64,000 nucleotides of DNA from Dipteronia dyeriana (Eukaryota > Streptophyta > Magnoliopsida > Sapindales > Sapindaceae): positions 18,404,098 to 18,468,097 of the forward strand of contig CM065297.1 of the NCBI GenBank assembly GCA_032871835.1, read 5' to 3'. Shown here one piece after another: positions 11,885-21,377 of the stretch (positions are counted from its first letter, which is position 1; the number at the start of each line of letters is the position of its first letter). A model generated the notes under the pieces. The model saw nothing but the letters and a program-made list of their open reading frames with translations, ran no database searches and had not been told where the DNA came from. A program made the translations under genes and the position numbers.

Positions 11885-14080
11885 GTAGAACATTTTCAGG
11901 TACTGTGCATTGCATGGCCTGGGCAGCTCGCCCTCTTCTGGTAAGGCAAGGCAATACGCTCTATGACCAGTTAATCCGACTACTTGGTACGATCCTTCTA
12001 TTTATCTGCCAGTGATCCAACTAATCTCTACCTTGTACTAGGTGACACCCTTCTAAGAACCAAATCTCCGAGCTGGAATCTCCTGACTCGGACATGTGAG
12101 TTGTAGTATCTAGTTGCCCTTTGCTGATAGGTATCATCCTCATCCTCGACAAGTTCTTTTTTCCTCTAACTTGTCTAGGTTATGTTCCAACATTTCCATA
12201 TTCGCCTCGGGGTGAAAGAGATGTATCCTTGGTGTATTATGAACTACTTCAATCGGGGATCACTGCCTCTGTCCCGAATGCTAGTGAATATCCTATCGAA
12301 GTCCTCTCCGTGGTCCAGTATGCTCACAAGACTTCGTGCAGCTTGTCTACCCAATTTTCTTTCTTAGCATCCAGTTTTTCCTTTAGGGTATGCTTAATTA
12401 TCTTGTTTACTGCTTCCGCCTCGCCGTTGGTCTGACGATGGGCCGGTGTTGCATAATAATTCTTTATGCAGAAATCCTGACACATGTTTTTGAAGTTGTC
12501 ACTATCGAACTAGGTCTCATTGTCTGTGATTATTGTGTCTAGGATTTCAAATCGGTAGATAATTTTCTTTTTCACAAAACTGGTCGTGTTCACCTCAGTT
12601 ATATGTACCAGTACTTCTGCCTCCGTACATTTTGTGAAGTAGTCTCAGCCATGATGGCGTGCTTTGCTCCTCTTTTAGTTGCAACTAGCACGAGGCCAAT
12701 CAGATCTAGTCCCTACATGGCAATGTCAAGTTCTTCAGCTGCTTATACGGCATTTTGATGCCATTGGCTATCCTCTGACAATACTGCACTATTCTAGAAT
12801 CCCCTGAGTGTCCTGGAATAAGGTCGGCCAAAAGAAGCCTTGTCTGAGTGTCTTATGCACCAGGCTTTTACCCCCGAAGTGATTTTTACACACTATTTCA
12901 TGGGTGCTTTCTAATATATATCTACCTTCAGTTAGGCAGATGCACCTCTGTAAAGCCTTCAAAAATCCTCTCATGTACAATTTTTCTTCAACTATCGAGT
13001 ACTTAGTGGCTCTGTATTTGAGGCGCTTTACTTTAGTTACCTCTACTAGGAGTGTTCCATCTTCTAGGTACTCTCTGATCAGGGTCATCCAGATGGCTTA
13101 TCTTTATTCGATCACTCATATCTTCGACACCCCCTCTTCATCTTCGATAATTGGTCCTTTGAGGTGAGCAACTAGAATAATATTTGACTGTATACTGATA
13201 GTTACCGATTCCTACTTTGACAGAGCGTCAGCCTTCTCACTTTTTTCCCTTAGGATTTGAGTAATCATGTAAGCCTTAAATCTCCCAAACAGTACCCTAG
13301 ATATCTCTAGATAAGCGGTCATGTTATTGTCTTTGGCCTGATATTCATCCAATATTTGGTTCACCACCACATGTGAGTCACTGAATATCTCCAGCCCATC
13401 CGCCCCTAGCGCCGTGCAGACCCTAAGTCCAACCAAAATTGCCTCATATTCAGGCATATTATTAGTGGTTTTGAAGTCAAACTGTAGGGAACATTACCCA
13501 ATCCCCTTCCAGAGTGGATGTCACTATGCCCGGCCCACTACCGTGCATGTTTGATAGCCCATCGATATGTAGTTTCTAGGTAAATTCTTCATTTTCCTTT
13601 TCCCCGGGCATCTTGATCACATAGTCATTTGGTTGGATGAACTCGGTAATTAGATCGGCTACAGCTTGCCCTTTTATTGTTGCTCTTGGCAGGTATGTTA
13701 TATCGAATTCACTCAACTCTACTTCCCATTTGGTTAACCTACCAGACACCTCTGGTTTTGACAGAATATGCTTCAGCGGGCAAGCCGTGTAGACCTCAAT
13801 CTTGTGAGATTGAAAATAAGGTCTTAGCTTTCTTGCTGCTGTTACTAGTGCTACGCCATCTAATCGGCCATTGAGTACCTCATTTCTATAGGTAGTAAAG
13901 CCTTGCATGTGTAGTATACTGGCTTTTGTACTCTCTCGTCCATCTTAACTAGCACCGACCCGGTTGCTATAATCGTGACTGACAAGTACTAGTTTTGGAC
14001 AGTATTGGTGCTTTCCCCAGATACTCTTTAATATTTTGACTGGCCTGTTCACACTCTTCATTCCAAAAAGCTAGAGCAGA
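11885..14080 (-). pseudogene. pol: RNase H and integrase part of the Ty3/gypsy pol of Tat element A
   Basis: Read from 14080 leftwards. An RT-connection/RNase H segment begins LAFWNEECEQASQ (about 14070) and runs through 13576. A second, plant-type RNase H1 domain (13457-13212, with FSDSHVVVNQ) follows. Next come the integrase zinc-binding domain (about 13010-12810) and the DDE core, with ITDNET near 12511-12530 and HRQTNG near 12423-12442. A C-terminal segment with GDLVLRRVSP lies near 12055. The dual RNase H arrangement fits the Tat lineage. Stops and frameshifts are scattered throughout. The RT palm that should precede it on this strand is on the opposite strand at 14085-15058. Confidence 0.8.
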
Positions 14081-14084
14081 AACA

Positions 14085-15058
14085 CCTACCCGGTTCAACC
14101 TGGACCCAATGGAGGTATCTCCAGAAAATGGGAAAACCCAAAAAGATGAGCTGACTAGGGAAGTTGTGATTGACGATGGTAAACCTGATCAGACTATAAA
14201 ACATGGGCCTGATTGACAGAACAAGTTCGGGACAAAAAGGTTAGTCTGTTGAAAGAATACAAGGACGTGTTAGTATAAAAACACGAAGATATGCCCGGAA
14301 TCGAAGTGAAGTTAATCTTCCATTATCTGGCAAACGATCCCAACCGAATACCGATCATCCAGAAGAGAAGACTATTTAACCCGGAGAGAAACAAGGCGAT
14401 TAAGGAAGAGGTAGAGAAACTGTTGGCGGTAGGGTCAATAAGGGAATTGTAGTACCCCGAGTGGGTTGCCAACATGGTATTAGTAAAAAGGAAGAATGGT
14501 CAGTAGAGGATGTGTGTAGATTTCACTGACCTTAACTGCTGAGTTTTATGGATGCCTACTCAAGACACAATTAGATCCGAATGTTTGAGTCAGATGAAGA
14601 AAAATAGTCATTCAGTATTGATCAGGGGTTATACTGTTATAAAGTAACTCCCTTTTATCTCAAGAATGCTAGAGCAACCTACCAGAGACTGGTAAACAAG
14701 ATGTTTACCCGACAGATCGGCAAAAATATGGAGGTATATGTGGACGACATGTTAACAAAGAGCACAACATTTGGAAAGCATGCAGCAGATCTTAAGGAGA
14801 CGTTCTGGGTACTAAGGAAGTTCAAAGAAGTGCGTTTTTGAGGTGTACTTAGGAAGGTTCCTCGGTTTCCAAGTTCATCAGAGAGAAATCAAAGTAAACC
14901 TAGAGAAGATAAAAGCATTGTAGGAGATGAGATCCCTAAAGACCCTGAAAGAAATTCAAAGGCTAACGTGCTGCTAAGCATCCCAGAGTCGATTCATTAT
15001 CAAGTTTACTGTTAAATTCTTGTCATTTTTCAAAGCAATCAAGAAGGGCAAAGGAGTA
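14085..15058 (+). pseudogene. inverted reverse-transcriptase block of Tat element A
   Basis: On the plus strand, opposite to the flanking protease and RNase H/integrase, this block reads as Ty3/gypsy RT. It has HEDMPGIEVKL (about 14283), NPERNKAIKEEVEKLL (about 14378-14425), YPEWVANMVLVKRKNG (about 14455-14505), CVDFTDLN, and the catalytic YVDDM at about 14735-14750. It ends in the thumb/connection (FFKAIKKGK, about 15055). The missing RNase H continuation starts on the minus strand at about 14080, and the protease ends on the minus strand at about 15062. The block therefore sits at the right place in pol order but is flipped. Part of the fingers/palm between FTDLN and MDAYS is deleted, and several stops are present. 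Confidence 0.8.
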
Positions 15059-15061
15059 GAC

Positions 15062-15674
15062 TTCATCCATCTTTGGGTCTCACTCTTCCCCTTGGATGTC
15101 TATCTGTATTACCCCCCGTTCTGTTTCTCCCTCTATACAGCCTGATTCTACTTTCTCTCATATTGTTGAGAGCTTTTCATGATGTCTACCTCAGCTTCCT
15201 TGAGAACTTCACTACCAGAGCATAGGTGGCAGTCATAACTTTTAACTTGTTCAGGAAAGGTATGCCTAATAAGGCGTTGTATAACTAATTTTTCACATTT
15301 ACAACCATAAAATCCAACAAAACCGTTTTGGTGCAAGGAAAACTCCTGATCTCCACAGGTAGCTTCACTATTCCCAACGATCTTACTTCTTCTCCTTCAA
15401 AGCCTCTCAGTGGGACACTGAGCGACTTAAAGTATTTTATTTATAGTCCCAATTGATCAAACATTTACACACTCAAGATATCTACTGAGATTCCATTGTC
15501 GACCAACACTCTTTTTACTTCCTTGTTACCTACACAAACCGACACAACAATCGCATCGTTTGGCCTTACCTCCAACCCATGTGTGTCTGCCTTAGTGAAG
15601 ACTATCGAGTCCCTTCCTTGCTTAAAATTTTTCTTATAGTAAATTTACTTTCAGATTCCCCTGACCGTCTCTGG
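15062..15674 (-). pseudogene. retroviral-type aspartic protease of Tat element A
   Basis: Minus-strand remnant in which the frame carries the aspartic protease active-site stretch VKRVLVDNGISVDIL. Its DNG triplet lies at about 15492-15500 (the DTG/DSG position; plant Tat elements often have DNG). Downstream, near 15290-15240, a region reading LLGIPFLNKL matches the LLGRPWL-type end of these proteases. The gene continues to about 15062, where the inverted RT block begins. Upstream it joins gag across the solo-LTR insertion. Several in-frame stops. Confidence 0.7.
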
Positions 15675-17236
15675 TGAAATTCCCTAGAAAGTGTGTGTCT
15701 ATAACCTAGAGAGGGGGGGGGGGGGGGGTGAATAGGTGAATAGGTTTTAATTCTATAGATTACCAATTTTGCAAATTAATCAATATTATCGATTCTACCC
15801 CATTCTACTAAGTGTTCAAATAAAAGACAACAAGCATAAAACAGTAACAACACGTAATATTTACGTGGAAACCCTCTAAATGGAAAAAACCACGGGCTAT
15901 TCAGTGCGTCACACTTGATTCTCAAAATCCATTATTGAGAGAAAGTTTACAACCTAGGTTGACCTCCCATCTAACCCTCCAGTTACTAACCCTTTTACTC
16001 TACCCAACGAGCCTTAATAGTGATTTTGAATCACCAACCTTGTGCACTAATCACATAGCCACAAACTTAACCAACAATGAAGAGATAATGGCAACCTAAG
16101 TGAATATGCAAGAATATTCTATATGCAAAAATGCTAGGTCAAGACATCCATGCTTATCTAGGATTAATAATGACAATTAACGCAAATTCTAGATATCAAA
16201 GTTCTAAATGCAAAGGCAAGAAGAATTAGCTAGAAGGGTAAAGCGTCCTAAATTCTAGCTATCACAAATTAATACATCTCAACCAACAATCAATACACAA
16301 GCATGTCATAAAAGCAATTAAACATATTAAACATATAAGCAAGCATTTAATATGTAATAAGAACTAAAACCCTAGGTATACATGTCTTAGTAATGAAACT
16401 ATAAAGTCTAGAGCATGTAGAAGTTACCTAGTCAAAAAGAAGGTGATGCTCCATGCTTGGATGATCCTAGAATGAAGCTAGATGATTATGAGATGAAGTT
16501 GTGTTGAGTAAAAATGAGTGTTTTGGAGTCCCTCTCTCTCTAGAAAAGCTAGAACACACAAAAACGGCTTCTTGGACTCTTAAGAACTAAAGAGAAGATA
16601 AGAGAACATATATATATGGTGCCCTACATAAAGTGACATCGTTTTTAAAGAAAGGCAACCAAATCCCGTCAGGACCGCTGACTATACCGCGGTACAAACA
16701 AATGTCTAGACCGTGGCACAGAGAGCGGTACATCGCTTGGATAACACTGCTCTGTAGGCTGATGTACATGCAGGTGCACAGAAAACGATCTGAACAGCAT
16801 ACAACGCCTGTAAAACTCCGCTTGGGAGACCGCAGTGTATGCAACAAGCACAGGCCGCGGTAGCCACAGCACGCAGCCTCTGGTAAACACCGCTGTGCAG
16901 ATCGTGGCATAGGCACTGCACAGAGAGCAACTGAACCGCGGGCCAGATGAAAAAAAATCCTCTTTATAAGGCACAAAAAAAGAATTCAACACTCAAACAA
17001 GAATTAAGACACACAAGGCACACAAGATAGCAAATAAGCATGCATGCAAGATAATTAAAAGAAAATGCATGAGTGTGTGTGTGCACTAATACCTCTTCAA
17101 TGAAAGTTAAGCAAATGATTTTACCTTTGATGTTTGAGCTTGGTTACGAACAATGAAGCCCTAAACTACCATTACATATTGATCTCCCAATGTGGTTGTC
17201 AACGAAAAAAGTCAATCAAACACCAAGGAACTTACA
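15675..17236 (-). repeat. solo LTR of the gag-only copia family
   Basis: The reverse complement matches the LTRs at 815 and 5983 over their whole length, including the GC-rich CCGCGG block (about 16660-16950) and the terminal GGAACTTACA. The flanks TCTGG (15670-15674) and TATGG (17237-17241) match at four of five bases and look like a target duplication. No internal region is attached, so it most likely arose by LTR-LTR recombination. A run of about 17 G (15712-15728) expands a C-rich tract seen in the other LTRs. It interrupts the gag-protease gene of Tat A. Confidence 0.85.
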
Positions 17237-19105
17237 TATGGTTTCTCTAACTTTGGTCATTCTCTCCCGACTGTTACCCTTAGTATATGGCCCACCAAAG
17301 ATGGTGTTAATTGCCTCACTGTCTGAATTTCTTCTGGGGCTTCTCTGGTTTCTACAACGTTCTTCCTTCGGGGTGTCCCTGTATTAGTCATCCCCACTTC
17401 TCAGGATCATATCCTAGAGATGCCCCTCTCTGATTAGCTTTTCGATGTAATCCCTCAGCTGATAACACTTGAAGGTTTTATGGCCATTCTCCTAGTGAAA
17501 TCTGTAGTATTTAGTGATGTTTATCTTTTCAAAGCTCGACTGTCTCGTTTTGTACATATTTTTATCTTCCTTTACATGCAAGATCTCATCTTGTCTCTAT
17601 ACGTGTAATTGGTGTGATGCCTTTTAAAGTGCTTGCCACCTTTATGGTCATCATCCTTGCATCCATCCTTACCTTTTCCCCTATTGCCCTTCTAGTACCT
17701 TTTGCCACTACTCTTAGAGTTGTTGTCTTTGTGTCTTAGGGTGCTCTCGGGCCGACCTCCATGTACAAGTTTCCCTCAATGGGTTATGTTCTTCCTTCGC
17801 CATGGCATATCCTCTGACATCATCGATCATGCTTGTATAAGTGGTTGGCCCTTTCTGCCTTAGGTTTAGTGACAGGCTACTATGTTACAGACTATTGAAG
17901 AACGCGGATACTACCGTATCATCATTAGGGTCTTGTACTTCTGACACTTCCTGTGAGAACCTGTTTAGGTAATCTTTTATTTTCTCGTCCTTCCTCTGTT
18001 TTAAGGTTGGCAAGACTGATATGGATTTCTTTCACTGGATATTCCCCATGAACTGCTTGGTGAATACTCGTATAAGTTTCTCAAAGTTTCTGACGAATCC
18101 TACCGAAAGCCCTCCAAATCATCTGGATCTCTAATCTCCCAAGGTCTGGGGGAAAATTCAACACATAAAGGAATCATCATAATCATACTGTGCCACTACG
18201 CTTAGATATCTCTTGACATGCTTCTACGGGTCAGTATTGGGCTTGAATTGTTCCACATGCGGTATCCTGAATTGTCTGAAAAACTGACATGTATTATAAA
18301 ATCAATGAATAGACTTCCAAAGTTACCGCTCATCAAGTTTCCCCGACTTTGTCTTCGCTCTAAGGCCTCTATTCTTCTAAAAAGGACCTCCTACTCCCCG
18401 TCTGGCTCTTCATGTTCATCAAATATCTAGCTGATGGTGAGCCCGTATGGATCCCTAGTGACTCGCCTAGTGATCTGAGCACAGTACGGGTCACGTCTGA
18501 CCGCAGGGGTTGGCTCTCTGCGTCTTCTGTGGACAGTTTCATCATCAATCAAAATCGAACAAGACCTTTAACTTCGACATTCATGCCTACCTACCTGCCC
18601 GGGGTGGGTTTTCCTCCATCATATCTCCCTATAACTTTTTGTGAATCGGATTTCCTGTGCTTCCTAGTTCTCTAGTCTTCTTGATGGTCGTCCCTTCTAT
18701 GTAATGTTTCGTTCCTTCATGACATTTTGCTCTATCTTTTCCAAGTTTCTAGGGTGCTTCTTGAGTGGTTGCCACTATTTCAGAATGTATCCTGGGATCC
18801 TGGGCCACCACCGGTGTAGATAGCTGCTACGGTGAAATCAGGTTGGCAGTGGCCGTTATATTGATTCCTTGTCTAGTTGCATCGTCGATGACTTTTTGTA
18901 TTGATTCCTAGATCTACAGGAACGTATCTAGGGAAATACCTGCGGTTACATACGTGGATGTAATAATGTCAGGTTTGGCAGACGGTGGAGTCCTTGAAGG
19001 TGGATCTTCTCTAGCGGCATTGATATCCACTTGATTGGGGATGTTGGCACCACGCAAGGCATCAGTGTTATGCGGAGATAGACTTCTGTCTCTGCTAGTG
19101 GCCAT
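17237..19105 (-). pseudogene. gag: degraded Ty3/gypsy Gag of Tat element A
   Basis: A start codon at 19105-19103 opens a polar N-terminus (MATSRDRSLSPHNTDALRG). About 18250-17850 matches the Retrotrans_gag capsid-like domain, with FTKQFMGNI near 18050, KDEKIKDYLNRFSQEV near 17975-17930 and VVSAFFNSL near 17900. Arg/Lys-rich sequence with a knuckle-like remnant follows. The gene is cut at 17236 by the solo LTR and continues into protease at 15674. Many stops and frame changes are present. Confidence 0.7.
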
Positions 19106-19173
19106 GATATCATCTTTCGTAAGCTTTTTTTTTTTTGAATTGATTATTCAAACTCAATGCTGATGGAGGTTCA

Positions 19174-19192
19174 CCCCCTTTTTCTTTTGCCA
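19174..19192 (-). other. putative primer binding site of Tat element A
   Basis: On the minus strand TGGCAAAAGAAAAAGGGGG lies two bases after the LTR terminus CAACA. Position and the TGG start fit a primer site. It does not clearly match the common TGGCGCC-type sites, so the tRNA is not assigned. Confidence 0.4.
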
Positions 19193-19194
19193 GT

Positions 19195-19825
19195 TGTTGG
19201 CAGTGATTTTTGGGTCAATTATCATTCACCACGCGTCACACAAAATGGATGTAAATAAATATGAATAATAAATTGTAAAAGTAAGAAGGCAATAATAAAG
19301 ACAATATTTTACGTGGTAAAGCCCCAAGGTGGGGAAACATCCACGGTTGTTGTCGACGGTAAGAAATATTTACTATGTAGAAGACAATCACAACCCTCAA
19401 TCTCTCTCACACTTTTGTAAACAGAATTTGTGTTCACCCCTCTATGGGTGTTATTATGGTCTATTTATACATGCGTAGAACCCTAATTCTTGGTGTACAC
19501 GTAAGGTAGGTTCCTTTAGTGGAACAAAATTCGAACTTATTTAGAGTTGTTTTATTCTCCTTCTCGTTTTACGTTGATTGCATTTTAACTGCCTCAAATC
19601 TCTTTCCTAATCTGTACCTTGATATCTATAAGAAATTTTGTTTCCTTATCAAAGTGTTCTTCGATATGTCTTGTTTAAATCGGATTCTTCTTCTGCGTAT
19701 TAGAGTCGTAACTTTATTAAATCCTTATATTGTCCAGATGTCAGTCAGCCGGTCATCTGCCAATCCTGACCAAAGTCCCTTTCCCCCACCAGTGGTTTTT
19801 CCCGATCACTGACTTTACCCCAACA
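19195..19825 (-). repeat. 5' LTR of Tat element A
   Basis: On the plus strand the segment begins TGTTGG and ends CCAACA, a perfect 6 bp terminal inversion. On the minus strand a TATA box (TATAAATAG, plus coordinates about 19461-19469) sits inside it. The gag start codon and a primer-like site follow at the expected distance. The partner LTR is outside the window, so the ends cannot be confirmed by comparison. Confidence 0.6.
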
Positions 19826-20193
19826 ATCTTGATGGTCCTGATCGGGTTTTCTTGCCCGATTGTCTATGTCATCTTAGTCGGGGGGCTTATGGGCCTTCGA
19901 TGGCGACTTAGGTTGTTCGGCTTTTTTGACATTTGGTGGCACCCCGGACCTTGTTTCTTGTTGATGTGCCATGTTATCTGAATTTCACCAATAACTGTGT
20001 TGATGAACACCTGAACAGTGGCTGTTTTGGTTAAGATTTTTTTTTTTTTTACGTGAAACATGTATTACATATTAATATATATGTTGTTTTATTTAAGTTT
20101 TTTTTTTCTTTTTACTAAAGTTGCATATTCATATGTGTGTTGTTTTGTTTAGGTTTTTCTTTTTCTTTTTACTAAAGCAGTTTTGCATATTCA

Positions 20194-20236
<43 letters not shown>

Positions 20237-20340
20237 TCTAATGTTCATTTTACATACGGTATAAACAAATGACTCGTTTAAGTTTATCAAGAAGGAAGAA
20301 ATTGTTTATTACATTGAATACTTTGGTCATCATACTTCGA
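19826..20340. other. unidentified flank between Tat element A and the Harbinger transposase
   Basis: The first 150 bases are more GC-rich than the surroundings and could be an older element fragment or unrecognised LTR sequence. The rest is AT-rich with T runs and a direct repeat around TTTTTCTTTTTACTAAAG (about 20104 and 20157). No gene and no convincing terminal inverted repeat was seen. Confidence 0.35.
20200..20234. repeat. (TA)n microsatellite
   Basis: An uninterrupted TA dinucleotide run of about 35 bases. Confidence 0.9.
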
Positions 20341-20378
20341 ACTATATTAGCTGTTTGTGTTGCTAGTTAGAGAGTGAT

Positions 20379-21345
20379 GTGCTATGTGTGGCACATCTAC
20401 GTATGGATAGACAAGTTTTTAATAAATGGTGTCATTTGCTCACTACAAGTGGCCAACTAAAAAGGATATGTAATATGTCTATGGAGGAAATAGTGGCAGT
20501 ATTTTTACAAATTCTTACTCACCATGTTAAGAATCGCGTGGTGGGTTTCAATTTTAAGCGGTCTGGGCGAACTATTAGTAAATACTCCCATGAGTTTTTA
20601 AAAGCAGTGATTAGATGTCAAAAGAATTTTGGAAGACACCTGAACCAATACCAAACAACTCTATAGACCCCAATCGGAAGTGGTTTAAGGTAGGTACAAT
20701 TTATATATTAATAATGTCAAAATTATTGATTATAATACTTTATGAAAATATACTAATATACTTGTTAAATGTGATACAGAATTGCTTAGGGGCTTTTGAT
20801 GGAACATATATTAGGATACAAGTGCCAGAAGTTGACAAACCAAAATAAAGAACAAGGAAAAATGAAATTGCAACAAATGTACTAAGAGTTTGCTTAATTG
20901 ATATATGTTTTACCTAGATGGGAAGGTTCTGCACATGATGGCAGAGTTATGAGAGAGGCCGTGACTAGGATAAATGGGTTTAAAGTTCCACAAGGTAATA
21001 ATATGTATTTTTAATTTTCCTAGCAACTAACAAATTTTAGTCTTTTACATTTAAGCGAAGTGACATTTATTATACTTGAACTTTTTAGGTAATTATTATT
21101 TTGTGAATGCTGGTTACTCCAATGGAAAAGGATTTCTTACCCCATTTAGAGGTCAATGATATCATCTTAATGAATGAATAGATGGATATCAACCAACTAC
21201 TCCACATGAGTTCTTTAATACGTAGCATTCAAGTGCTAGGAATGTGAATGAAAGATCGTTTGGCTTATTAAAAATGTGTTGGCCTGTCCTTAGAATTCCT
21301 CCATTCTATGACTTAAAAACTGATATTCGTGCTATTATTTATTTG
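20379..21345 (+). pseudogene. PIF/Harbinger transposase, 5' portion (DDE_Tnp_4)
   Basis: The N-terminal helical region reads HLRMDRQVFNKWCHLL (about 20387) and is followed by ISKYSHEFLKAVIRC. The catalytic domain starts NCLGAFDGTYIRIQVPE with the first Asp at 20798-20800. It continues with WEGSAHDGRVMREAV, YYFVNAGYSNGKGFLTPFRG, HSSARNVNERSFGLLK and FYDLKTDIRAII. Putative introns have GT-AG borders (about 20690-20779 and 20993-21088). The expected second catalytic Asp is Asn (AAT 21106-21108); the Glu at 21250-21252 is kept. Several Trp/Gln/Arg codons are stops. The copy is inactive. Sequence is lost at 21345, where copia B begins, and the C-terminus reappears at 27102. Confidence 0.85.
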
Positions 21346-21377
21346 ATACTAAAATGATTTTGTTTTTGTTTCAGATA

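Larger units (their letters stand above)
1..19825 (-). mobile_element. Ty3/gypsy Tat-lineage (Retand-like) LTR retrotransposon A, partial, nested
   Basis: The element reads right to left: 5' LTR (19195-19825), gag, protease, RNase H, integrase, an untranslated zone, then an antisense ORF on the plus strand near its 3' end. The 3' LTR is beyond base 1. The layout gag-PR-RT-RH-INT followed by an antisense ORF carrying a Transposase_28-like (gypsy-type transposase, PF04195) domain is known for plant Tat/Retand elements. Two later insertions of one copia family (815-7690 and 15675-17236) interrupt it, and its RT block is inverted in place. All genes carry stops. The lineage call rests on gene order and motifs, not on a phylogeny. 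Confidence 0.8.

Noticed and set aside
16587..16992. Cys-rich minus-strand ORFs of 74-129 codons
   Set aside because: Same LTR GC block in the solo LTR; no conserved frame.
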